Source of the DNA: Aquifex aeolicus
Lineage (GTDB): Bacteria > Aquificota > Aquificia > Aquificales > Aquificaceae
Length of the DNA: 6,905 nucleotides
NCBI GenBank assembly: GCA_015661465.1
Contig: DQVZ01000014.1
Span: 1-6,905 of the forward strand
Reading direction: 5' to 3'
In this document: one piece after another, positions 1-5,699 of the stretch
How positions within the stretch are numbered: position 1 is the stretch's first letter
Layout: each line of letters begins with the position of its first letter
Position numbers and translations under genes: made by a program
The notes under the pieces: model-generated
Told to the model about the DNA's origin: nothing
The model's database searches: none
Seen by the model: only the letters and a program-made list of their open reading frames with translations

Positions 1-110
1 CCACAAACTACAACCAGACCCAACTTAGCAAACTCTTTGCCCAGTTTATAAGCAACTGAGTATTCCTCTTCCGTTGCTTTAGAGGAACCTATTACAGCTA
101 TTTGTCTCAT
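1..110 (-). CDS. TIGR00725/SLOG-like Rossmann protein, N-terminal fragment
   Basis: The start codon is complementary to 108-110 and the frame is open for 36 codons to the window edge, where the gene is cut off. The visible protein begins MRQIAVIGSSKATEEEY and reaches a hydrophobic strand LVVVC followed by an incomplete Gly codon. A beta strand ending in GSS, a helix with KLGKEFAKLG, and a second strand ending in CG are the opening of the nucleotide-binding Rossmann fold of the TIGR00725/LOG-like (SLOG superfamily) proteins. Members of that group bind nucleotides or nucleotide-derived ligands, but many have no assigned role, so no reaction is proposed. No Shine-Dalgarno sequence is obvious. 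It lies on the same strand as nusB and ribH, with the divergent DUF2905-type gene between. A DprA-like or YvdD-like relative is possible; the fragment is too short to decide. Confidence 0.72.
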   Translation of the reverse strand, partial: MRQIAVIGSSKATEEEYSVAYKLGKEFAKLGLVVVC

Positions 111-129
111 TAAACTAAAATTTTAATTG

Positions 130-357
130 ATGGGCGATTTAGGAAAAGTTTTAGTTCTTATAGGCGCCATGCTAATAGTTATGGGAATTTTGCTTATGGT
201 TTTTGAAAAACTACCCTTTGGCTTAGGGAGACTCCCGGGAGATATTACGATTAATAAGGATAATTTCACCATTTATCTACCTATAGCAACTTCAATAGTT
301 TTAAGCATAGTAATTACAATTATTCTTAATCTTATTTTTTCCCTTTTAAAGCGCTAA
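130..357 (+). CDS. DUF2905-type small inner-membrane protein
   Basis: This is a 75-residue protein starting at the ATG at 130; an in-frame TTG at 127 would add one residue and is less likely. Residues about 5-25 and 50-71 are strongly hydrophobic and should form two transmembrane helices. Between them is a polar hairpin with KLPFGLGRLPGDI at residues 27-39, the signature stretch of the DUF2905 family of small bacterial membrane proteins, whose function I do not know. Length and layout fit that family. There is no clear Shine-Dalgarno sequence. The start lies 19 bases from the divergent start of the gene at the left edge, so any promoter must lie inside that neighbour or be leaderless. The last 26 bases overlap the end of nusB on the other strand. 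Family call by eye; fairly sure. Confidence 0.85.
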   Translation: MGDLGKVLVLIGAMLIVMGILLMVFEKLPFGLGRLPGDITINKDNFTIYLPIATSIVLSIVITIILNLIFSLLKR

Positions 358-760
358 TACCCCTTTTGTATATCGCAGAGAGAACTCCATTTACAAATTT
401 TGCGGCCTTTTCATCGGTGAATTTTTTAACTATATCTATTATATCTATAAAAACTCTTCCAGGTTCCTGACTTTTTAGGAACAGAAGTTCTGCAACTCCG
501 AGTCTTAAGGCGTTCCTTTCTACGTAGCCCAATCTGTCTATACTCCATCCTTTCAAATTTTCCTCGATTATGCTGTCTATGTCTCCGATATACTGCAAAG
601 TTGTTTCTAAAAGTTTTTTTGCATAATCGTAAGCCTTTTTATTTTTTAGACCTTTTTCTTCAACTACTTCTTTAAATATTTCATTCGGGTCATCACCCCT
701 TAAATCCCACCTATACAGAACGAGAAAGGCGGTATCCCTTGAACTCTTCCGATATCTCAT
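332..760 (-). CDS. nusB: Transcription antitermination factor NusB
   Basis: NusB is the small all-helical protein that, with NusE (ribosomal protein S10), binds boxA RNA in rRNA leaders and helps RNA polymerase resist premature termination. The 142-residue product has the usual family length. It opens with [19 protein letters not shown], the basic Arg-rich first helix typical of NusB. It also carries the family blocks around [14 protein letters not shown] (about residues 81-94) and [20 protein letters not shown] (109-128). The start overlaps the stop of ribH in an ATGA arrangement (757-760), so the two are probably translationally coupled; ribH-nusB pairing is common in bacteria. Its 3' end overlaps the convergent DUF2905-type gene by 26 bases. 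No terminator is evident downstream. Confidence 0.97.
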   Translation of the reverse strand: MRYRKSSRDTAFLVLYRWDLRGDDPNEIFKEVVEEKGLKNKKAYDYAKKLLETTLQYIGDIDSIIEENLKGWSIDRLGYVERNALRLGVAELLFLKSQEPGRVFIDIIDIVKKFTDEKAAKFVNGVLSAIYKRGISALKGKK

Positions 761-1221
761 CTTAGTTTCCTAAAAAGGTTGGCCATTTCTATAGCCGAAA
801 GTGCAGCCTCCCAGCCCTTATTTCCGTGCTTGGTACCTGCTCTTTCTATTGCTTGTTCTAATGTATCTGCGGTAATTACACCGAATGTAATCGGTTTCCT
901 GAGCTGAAGAGAAAGATTTGCTAAACCTTTTGAAACCTCAGAGGCTATATATTCAAAGTGGGGAGTAGCTCCGCGTATGAGAACTCCTATTGCTATTACT
1001 GCATCTATATATTCTTTTCTTGCCAGTTCTCCTGCTGCTACGGGTATTTCCCAGGAACCGGGAACCCTTACCAATGTGATATCTTCTTCTTTTCCCCCGT
1101 GCCTTAATATACAATCTACGGCACCTTCAACTAATCTATCCACTAAAGTGTGATTAAACCTTGAGGCTACTATACCGAATTTTAGACCATCAGCTATTAA
1201 TTCCCCTTCATATACGTTCAT
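757..1221 (-). CDS. ribH: 6,7-dimethyl-8-ribityllumazine synthase
   Basis: RibH catalyses the penultimate step of riboflavin synthesis: 5-amino-6-ribitylamino-uracil plus 3,4-dihydroxy-2-butanone 4-phosphate gives 6,7-dimethyl-8-ribityllumazine. The 154-residue protein is nearly identical to A. aeolicus lumazine synthase as I remember it (about 15 substitutions), an enzyme that forms 60-subunit icosahedral shells. Active-site residues are in place: Phe22 in ASRF, the GSWE loop (55-58), His88 in GATPHF, Arg127 in ERAG and Lys135 in GNKGWE. It should act in the cytoplasm. The ATG is preceded by no strong Shine-Dalgarno sequence. A 50-base gap separates it from the upstream flavoprotein gene, so it may be read from that operon or from its own promoter. 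It supplies the flavin pathway next to two flavoprotein genes, which may be chance. Confidence 0.99.
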   Translation of the reverse strand: MNVYEGELIADGLKFGIVASRFNHTLVDRLVEGAVDCILRHGGKEEDITLVRVPGSWEIPVAAGELARKEYIDAVIAIGVLIRGATPHFEYIASEVSKGLANLSLQLRKPITFGVITADTLEQAIERAGTKHGNKGWEAALSAIEMANLFRKLR

Positions 1222-1244
1222 AGTTCTAATAATTTTAAAGTAAA

Positions 1245-1263
1245 AGGGAAAACAAATCTCCCT
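1245..1263 (-). terminator. Possible weak hairpin after the second fccB-like gene
   Basis: In the minus-strand transcript, AGGGA (1263-1259) can pair with TCCCT (1249-1245) across a 9-base loop and is followed by TTTTACTTT. The stem has only five Watson-Crick pairs, extendable by G-T wobble pairs, and the T tract is interrupted. It could reduce read-through from the redox operon into ribH but is too weak to call with confidence. The rest of the 1222-1271 gap is AT-rich, with no convincing promoter. Confidence 0.2.
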
Positions 1264-1271
1264 CCCCTAAA

Positions 1272-2531
1272 TTAAGTAAATAAATCCCTCCAAAGTCCCC
1301 TCGCCCACTCGTAATAACGTTTAGCCGTGGATACTTTCCAAGTGTTATCCTCGTAGACAAATTTTTTCACCTTTTTCTTTTGAAGGTCGTATTTATATTC
1401 AACTTCCATCATAATTGCCTGCTTCATATTTACCATCGCATAACATATAGCGTGATGTACTATTTCTCCTTTCCAAGGTTTATTTGTTATCCGAGAAGAA
1501 ATTATCTTTGCAACAACTTTACCTTCCGAATGGGCAGCATATCCACTTTTAGGAAGGTAAGTCTCCGAGCTATCACCTATTACGAAAACGTTTTTAAATT
1601 TTGTTTCGTAAGTAAGAGGGTCTACTTTCACCCATTTCTCTCCTTTTTTCATTATACCTATCTTTTCTAAAAGTTTCGGAGCCCTCATAGGAGGGATGAA
1701 ATTCGCCATATCGAATCTGATTTCCCCTTTTGTTGTTTTTATCTTCTTTGCCTTTGGGTCTATTTCTATTACTTTAGTTCTCGTTAAATACGTAGCGTCT
1801 TCCTTATAGAAATCCTCATAGGCTTTCATAAAACCCTCGGTCATAATCGGAGGCTTATCATTTTCATCGATAAAGTAGAGATGAACCTTTAAACCTTCTT
1901 GCTTTATATAAGAAAGCAATAGTGCCGCTCTTTCATAGGGTGCAGGTGGACACCTGTAGGGCATTTTAGGCACGGTTATTACAAATCTTTCACCCTCAAA
2001 GCTATCTAGAATCCTTTTTAAATAGAGGTGTTCGCTTCCGGGCTTGAAAGCGGGTGGAAAACTCCAGTACGCTTCTTTAAAAGCCGGATTCTCTTCATAA
2101 TCGTATTCGATTCCTAAGGAAAGAACCAAATAGTCGTACTTAATTTTTCCTCGAGAAGTAATTACCTCCCTCCTGTGAAGGTCTATATCTATCACTTCAT
2201 CGTTTACGAAATTTACTCCGTACTTTACGACCAAGTTGTTGTAAGGAAAACATAGCTCACCGTAATCGATTAAGTTAACTAAAAAGTGATTACTCAAAGG
2301 ACAGGAAACAAACATAGGATTCTTTTCTATAAGGAAAACTTCCGATTCCGGAACAAGCTTTTTTACATATTTTGCTACTGTGATACCCCCATACCCTCCC
2401 CCTACTACTACGACCCTGTTACCCCGCGCCTCCCCGAATATTACACTTTTAGGCACACTTACCGCTAAAATTCCTAATCCACTTGCAAAAATAAAATTTC
2501 TTCTGTTAACAGTATATGACTTCTTTGACAT
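1272..2531 (-). CDS. FccB-like sulfide dehydrogenase flavoprotein, second copy
   Basis: This 419-residue FAD protein resembles the flavoprotein subunit of flavocytochrome c sulfide dehydrogenase (FccB), which oxidises sulfide to sulfur outside the cytoplasmic membrane. A twin-arginine signal is seen at NRRNFIF (9-15) with a hydrophobic stretch behind it and a possible cleavage site after Ala35. The Rossmann motif GGGYGG is at 44-49 and the second FAD motif VFVIGDSS is at 315-322. Three cysteines match those I recall from Allochromatium FccB: Cys77 in VSCPLSN (FAD-linked Cys42 there), and Cys194 in YRCPPAPYERA and Cys363 in AICYAM (the redox disulfide Cys161-Cys337). The C-terminal FCSD flavin-binding domain, ending in EWARGLWRDLF, is present. 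PKSGYAAHSEGK (327-338) stays close to the classical sequence. It overlaps the Rieske gene by 26 bases and is the last gene of the operon. No FccA cytochrome is adjacent. The natural electron acceptor is unknown; sulfide:quinone reductase is a less likely alternative. Confidence 0.92.
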   Translation of the reverse strand: MSKKSYTVNRRNFIFASGLGILAVSVPKSVIFGEARGNRVVVVGGGYGGITVAKYVKKLVPESEVFLIEKNPMFVSCPLSNHFLVNLIDYGELCFPYNNLVVKYGVNFVNDEVIDIDLHRREVITSRGKIKYDYLVLSLGIEYDYEENPAFKEAYWSFPPAFKPGSEHLYLKRILDSFEGERFVITVPKMPYRCPPAPYERAALLLSYIKQEGLKVHLYFIDENDKPPIMTEGFMKAYEDFYKEDATYLTRTKVIEIDPKAKKIKTTKGEIRFDMANFIPPMRAPKLLEKIGIMKKGEKWVKVDPLTYETKFKNVFVIGDSSETYLPKSGYAAHSEGKVVAKIISSRITNKPWKGEIVHHAICYAMVNMKQAIMMEVEYKYDLQKKKVKKFVYEDNTWKVSTAKRYYEWARGLWRDLFT

Positions 2532-3222
2532 ACTCCTCCACCTCTACAACTACAGCTTTGTCAACTTTTTTCTTTGCCCTTCTAAAGGACTTATACATCT
2601 TCTTTAAATCGGAACGGTAAGCATCAAAGAAATCTCTAAAAAGCTCCACTCCTAATGTTCCGATTGCATAAAGTTTTCCTTCCTCGTAGGTAAGAACTAT
2701 TGCCAGAAGTGGATACTCCGAAGGACCATCAATCACAATACCGCCCTTCTCAGGGTCAAAGATAGACATGTGAGCACAGCATTGTACAACGCTTCCCTTT
2801 TTAGCAGCTTTAGAAGGCTTATTGTGAGGATAATAGTTGATAAAAGAGTACTCGGGTGTAGGATAACTCAGCTGATGGGGGCATATTGCACAGAATGCAA
2901 TTATACTCCTTTGAGGACCAACACCTCCGGGCCATAGGTAAGTACTCCCATCTGATAGTTTAACTTCCGAAGGCTTTACCTCTTTTCCGAGATTTAAAAG
3001 AAGTGCGGGGGTAGAACGGTAGGGATAAAAGAATATATACTGCTTTCCAACCTCAAGAGATGAAGGATTCAACGGATTACCCTGTTTATCGAGGAGTATT
3101 GCCTTTTTATATTTTTTAAACCGGTTGGTTTGAGCTTTTAGACTCCGTGAAAAGAAAGAGGAAGAAAGTAAAGAAAAGGTTGCCACCGACCCGCAGGTCT
3201 TTATAAATGTTCTTCTATCCAT
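2506..3222 (-). CDS. TAT-exported Rieske [2Fe-2S] protein
   Basis: This 238-residue protein has a strong twin-arginine signal, DRRTFIK (2-8), then a hydrophobic stretch to about residue 24 that could be a membrane anchor or be removed. The Rieske cluster boxes are CPH at 114-116 and CCAH at 148-151. The second is followed by the typical F-D-x(3)-GG and GP turns (155-167), so Cys114, His116, Cys148 and His151 should bind the cluster. Box 1 lacks the usual downstream Cys but has Cys111 upstream, and box 2 has Cys149 next to the ligand rather than two on. The boxes are 31 residues apart, about twice the usual bc1 spacing. Residues 192-238 form a charged tail. It sits 9 bases after the first fccB and overlaps the second by 26. 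An electron-transfer role between the flavoproteins and a downstream acceptor is inferred. It differs from the Rieske subunit of a standard bc1 complex, and no cytochrome b gene is present. Confidence 0.9.
   Translation of the reverse strand: MDRRTFIKTCGSVATFSLLSSSFFSRSLKAQTNRFKKYKKAILLDKQGNPLNPSSLEVGKQYIFFYPYRSTPALLLNLGKEVKPSEVKLSDGSTYLWPGGVGPQRSIIAFCAICPHQLSYPTPEYSFINYYPHNKPSKAAKKGSVVQCCAHMSIFDPEKGGIVIDGPSEYPLLAIVLTYEEGKLYAIGTLGVELFRDFFDAYRSDLKKMYKSFRRAKKKVDKAVVVEVEEYVKEVIYC
2534..2545 (-). promoter_or_regulatory. Double Shine-Dalgarno sequence inside the Rieske gene
   Basis: The minus strand reads AGAGGTGGAGGA before the ATG of the second fccB-like gene. GAGGTG lies 7 bases and GGAGGA 2 bases before the start codon. 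It falls within the last codons of the Rieske gene, so it supports the overlapping start at 2531 and suggests coupled translation. No other usable start codon lies upstream of the twin-arginine motif. Confidence 0.85.
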
Positions 3223-3225
3223 TTA

Positions 3226-3233
3226 CTCACCTC
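3226..3233 (-). promoter_or_regulatory. Shine-Dalgarno sequence overlapping the fccB stop codon
   Basis: The minus strand reads TGAGGTGAGTAA directly before the Rieske ATG. GAGGTG ends 5 bases before the start codon, and its first two bases belong to the TGA stop of the upstream flavoprotein gene. Termination and restart are therefore physically joined, which indicates tight coupling. Confidence 0.85.
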
Positions 3234-4542
3234 AGGAGAACATATCTCTGTACATAGCTTTAGCCCATTCGAAGGTAGCCCTTGCCAGTCTGGAAGATCT
3301 TTCATTTTCCACGTTTACTTTTTTCTTTACAGGCTTCCTTTTTTGTTTGTCTATATCGTATATAACATTTATAACTATCGCCTCCTTTGGTTCACCGTTA
3401 ACCATGGAATAACAAGTATTTGTGGGAGCTTTTATATAGTCAAGAGGGTCTTTACCCTGTATCATTGCCTTTAATGCCCTTACCAGCATGTATTTGGTTT
3501 GATTGTTTGCCATATCTCCGCTCTTTGGGAAGCCTTTTACGGAATTTGCATCCCCCGCTATAAATATTCTCGGGTCTACCTTCGATTGGAGAGTTACCGG
3601 GTCTACATCACACCATCCCGTCTTAGGATTTACTAAGCCTGCTTTCCAAGCTATATCAGCTGCTTGGTGAGGGGGATTCAGATTCGCATCGTCAAATTTA
3701 AAGTCTCCTGCTGTAGTCTTTATTACCTTCTTTACAGGGTCTACTTCTTTAATCTTAGCGTTCGGAACGTATTCCACTATATCCAAGTAAAGCTGTTCAT
3801 AAGCCATCCTAAATCCGGGACCTTTGGGTGCTATCTTCGATTTCGGATCGAGTATTATAAGTTTTCCCTTTACTTCGTTTTGCCTAAACACGTGTGCAAT
3901 CATTGCCGCTCTTTCATAAGGTGCCGGAGGACATCTGTGAGGTGGTGGCGGAACTACAAGGACAAAGGTTCCTCCTTCAAAATTATCTACTTTCTTTTTG
4001 AGCCTCAAGTGTTCTGAACCGGGAATAAAAGCGGATGGATAATGGGTTTGTGTATATCTGGCCATATCCTTATCACCATCAAACCATGCGTCGTAGTTGT
4101 ATCTTATGCCCGGAGCCAATACTAGGTAATCGTATTCTACGTATCCCTCCTCTGTGTAAACCCTCCTTTTATCCCTGTCTATGCCGGTAACTGTGGCGTT
4201 TATAAATGTATAACCGTATTTTGCAGCAGGAGTTAAAAAGTCGTGAATTAGGAAATCAAACTCCACAAGGCCTCCGAGCCATACATTGCTAATTGGGCAA
4301 GACATAAACATTTTCCTTTGCTCTATCAGAACTACATCGACATCGGGTATTTCTCTCTTTAGATATTTTGCCGCTGTAACTCCAGCCCATCCTCCTCCAA
4401 CAATTACTATTCTTTTTCCCTTCGAAGGGGGGAGCAATCTATTTGTTGTCTTAGCCGAGAAAGCTAAGGAGGGAAACTGAGAAATTCCTATAGCAGCTCC
4501 TATACCTGCTAGTTTAAAAATGTCCCTTCTACTTATTCCCAT
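3232..4542 (-). CDS. fccB: Flavocytochrome c sulfide dehydrogenase flavoprotein subunit (FccB)
   Basis: This is the first gene of the redox operon: a 436-residue FAD protein with a textbook twin-arginine signal, SRRDIFK (4-10), and a likely cleavage site after Ala27. GGGWAG (49-54) and IFIAGDAN (326-333) bind FAD. Cys82 in MSCPISN, Cys204 in HRCPPAPYERA and Cys377 in NTCYS correspond to Cys42 (covalent FAD) and the redox pair Cys161-Cys337 of Allochromatium FccB as I recall it. WCDVD (310-314) and the C-terminal FCSD flavin-binding domain also match. The segment PKSGDMANNQTK (339-350) departs from the usual PKSGYSANSQGK. Expected reaction: sulfide to sulfur or polysulfide outside the membrane, with electrons passed on; the usual partner, cytochrome FccA, is absent here. 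Transcription should start at the sigma-54 promoter just upstream. The start is fixed by GGGAGG eight bases before the ATG. Confidence 0.94.
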   Translation of the reverse strand: MGISRRDIFKLAGIGAAIGISQFPSLAFSAKTTNRLLPPSKGKRIVIVGGGWAGVTAAKYLKREIPDVDVVLIEQRKMFMSCPISNVWLGGLVEFDFLIHDFLTPAAKYGYTFINATVTGIDRDKRRVYTEEGYVEYDYLVLAPGIRYNYDAWFDGDKDMARYTQTHYPSAFIPGSEHLRLKKKVDNFEGGTFVLVVPPPPHRCPPAPYERAAMIAHVFRQNEVKGKLIILDPKSKIAPKGPGFRMAYEQLYLDIVEYVPNAKIKEVDPVKKVIKTTAGDFKFDDANLNPPHQAADIAWKAGLVNPKTGWCDVDPVTLQSKVDPRIFIAGDANSVKGFPKSGDMANNQTKYMLVRALKAMIQGKDPLDYIKAPTNTCYSMVNGEPKEAIVINVIYDIDKQKRKPVKKKVNVENERSSRLARATFEWAKAMYRDMFS

Positions 4543-4550
4543 AGACCTTA

Positions 4551-4556
4551 CCTCCC
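4551..4556 (-). promoter_or_regulatory. Shine-Dalgarno sequence of fccB
   Basis: The minus strand carries GGGAGG, followed by TAAGGTCT and the ATG. It is strong and well spaced, and it lies inside the short leader predicted from the sigma-54 promoter, so it supports both the start codon and the transcription start. Confidence 0.85.
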
Positions 4557-4574
4557 AATTTTTTATATTTAATT

Positions 4575-4591
4575 TGCAATTTTCATACCAA
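4575..4591 (-). promoter_or_regulatory. Sigma-54 (-24/-12) promoter of the fccB-Rieske-fccB operon
   Basis: The minus strand reads TTGGTATGAAAATTGCA, which fits the sigma-54 consensus (TTGGYAYRN4TTGCW) throughout. The invariant GG (4589-4588) and GC (4577-4576) are exactly ten bases apart. Transcription would start near 4564, giving a leader of roughly 21 bases that contains the GGGAGG ribosome site. Sigma-54 promoters need an AAA+ activator, and one of the right class is encoded at 5652-6905. Strong by eye, not tested experimentally. Confidence 0.87.
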
Positions 4592-4630
4592 TAAAATCTC
4601 CTTGGAAAAAGGGATACTTAATACTTCAGG

Positions 4631-4644
4631 TGTCAAACTTGTCA
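4631..4644. promoter_or_regulatory. Probable activator-binding site 1 (promoter-proximal)
   Basis: TGTCAAACTTGTCA is an imperfect dyad: it shares TGTCAAA with site 2, but the right half has TGTCA in place of TGACA. Its centre is about 73 bases upstream of the predicted sigma-54 start and 22 bases from the centre of site 2. Such paired sites on one helix face are typical for NtrC-type activators. That the neighbouring activator binds here is inferred. Confidence 0.65.
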
Positions 4645-4652
4645 TTCAGAAG

Positions 4653-4666
4653 TGTCAAAAATGACA
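4653..4666. promoter_or_regulatory. Probable activator-binding site 2 (perfect dyad)
   Basis: TGTCAAAAATGACA is a perfect inverted repeat, TGTCA and TGACA around AAAA. It lies about 95 bases upstream of the predicted sigma-54 start and only 13 bases before the histidine kinase ATG. A protein bound here could activate the redox operon and at the same time affect expression of the kinase gene. Confidence 0.72.
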
Positions 4667-4679
4667 TAAATTTCAGATA

Positions 4680-5699
4680 ATGATGGAGGAATTTTCGGTT
4701 TTTGATAAGTTAAGGGAACAAGTAGTTGTTATAGACCAAAATTATCAAATTGTTTACGCAAATAACAGATATGTTGAAGAAAACGGGTACAGGAGTAAGG
4801 AAGAAGTAATAGGAAAGCCTTGTTATTTAATTTCTCATAAGAGGGATATTCCTTGTGATGGTGAGTGTCATCCTTGTCCCTTAAAGGAAATTGCAAAAAC
4901 TAAAAGTGCTGTAAATGTTGTTCATACCCATTATACCCACGATAACAAGGAAACCCCTGTAGAAATATACGCTTTTCCATTAGAAGGTGGAAAAATACTA
5001 CAGATAATAAAAAACATAAAACACGATAAGGAAAAGTTTTATCTGTTTAGCTTATCCCAAAAGCTCAGTTCAATAGGTTTTTTGGCTTTAGGAGTAGCCC
5101 ATCAGGTAAATACTCCCCTTGCCAGTATAAGTCTTGCGGTTGAAGAACTCGAAAAAAAATACGGCAATTGTGAAGAAATTGAGATTATTAAGAACGCTGT
5201 AAAAACTTGTAAGGATATAGTAAATAAGCTTCTTCTATTTACGAGAAAAAGAGAAGGAACAGATATGGTAGATGTTAAAAAAGCTGTTGAAGACGTTATA
5301 GATATTCTCAGGGTCTATGCTAAAGAGAAGGGTGTAATTATTGAAAAAAATCTATCCGATGCTTACTTGATAGGCAGTCAAGCAGATATAAGGCATATGA
5401 TACTGAACTTGATTCTAAATGCGATACAAGCCAGTAAAAAAGGAGGTAAAGTAGAAGTCTTTTTAAAGCAGGAGGAAAACGAAATAGTCTTTACTGTAAA
5501 AGATTACGGATTGGGCATTTACCCTGAAGAAATGGATAAAATTTTTATACCCTTTTATCAGGGTAGAAATAAAAAGGAAGGAAGCGGTTTGGGGCTGGCT
5601 ATAGTAAATGAGATTGTAAGAGGATACGGTGGATATATAAAGGTAAACAGTTCACCTGGTAAAGGTAGTATCTTTGAGGTCAGAATACCTCTCTCTTAG
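4680..5699 (+). CDS. Soluble PAS-domain sensor histidine kinase with a Cys-rich PAS
   Basis: This is a 339-residue kinase without membrane segments, so it should sense a signal in the cytoplasm. Residues about 7-112 form a PAS domain (VVVIDQNYQIVYANNRY at its start) carrying a Cys/His cluster: Cys48, His53, Cys59, Cys63, His64, Cys66, then His82 and His84. Such a cluster could bind a metal or Fe-S centre or react with sulfur species; which one is unknown. The HisKA helix holds the phosphorylated His141 in AHQVNTPL. The ATPase domain has an N box (Asn243/Asn247), G1 DYGLG (275-279), an F box around IFIPF (288-292) and G2 GSGLGLA (301-307). The first ATG is at 4680, with a second at 4683; an in-frame stop lies at 4662-4664, and no Shine-Dalgarno sequence is clear. 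The gene diverges from the redox operon and overlaps the convergent activator gene by 48 bases, which suggests they are partners. Confidence 0.95.
   Translation: MMEEFSVFDKLREQVVVIDQNYQIVYANNRYVEENGYRSKEEVIGKPCYLISHKRDIPCDGECHPCPLKEIAKTKSAVNVVHTHYTHDNKETPVEIYAFPLEGGKILQIIKNIKHDKEKFYLFSLSQKLSSIGFLALGVAHQVNTPLASISLAVEELEKKYGNCEEIEIIKNAVKTCKDIVNKLLLFTRKREGTDMVDVKKAVEDVIDILRVYAKEKGVIIEKNLSDAYLIGSQADIRHMILNLILNAIQASKKGGKVEVFLKQEENEIVFTVKDYGLGIYPEEMDKIFIPFYQGRNKKEGSGLGLAIVNEIVRGYGGYIKVNSSPGKGSIFEVRIPLS

Noticed and set aside
1222..1271. FMN riboswitch or dedicated promoter before ribH
   Set aside because: Fifty bases cannot hold an FMN riboswitch, and no -35/-10 pair with correct spacing stands out.
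1380..1670. Plus-strand open frame opposite the second fccB-like gene
   Set aside because: It is antisense to a well-conserved flavoprotein and its translation has no family resemblance; it is a shadow. The same applies to the plus-strand frames at 2286-2607, 3664-4017, 4286-4480, 6151-6333 and 6454-6705.
2870..2895. C-A-I-C-P-H in the Rieske protein as a c-type haem-binding motif
   Set aside because: Haem attachment needs CxxCH; here a Pro separates the second Cys from His, and the CPH plus downstream CCAH is the Rieske pattern.
1272..4542. The two flavoproteins as sulfide:quinone reductases
   Set aside because: Both carry twin-arginine signals, the RCPPAPYERA block and the C-terminal FCSD domain with CYS/CYA, which fit FccB better than SQR; neither shows a C-terminal membrane-binding amphipathic region that I can recognise.
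4592..4624. A sigma-70 promoter for the histidine kinase
   Set aside because: TAAAAT (4592-4597) and GATACT (4613-4618) resemble -10 boxes, but neither has a convincing -35 partner at 16-18 bases, so no promoter is called.
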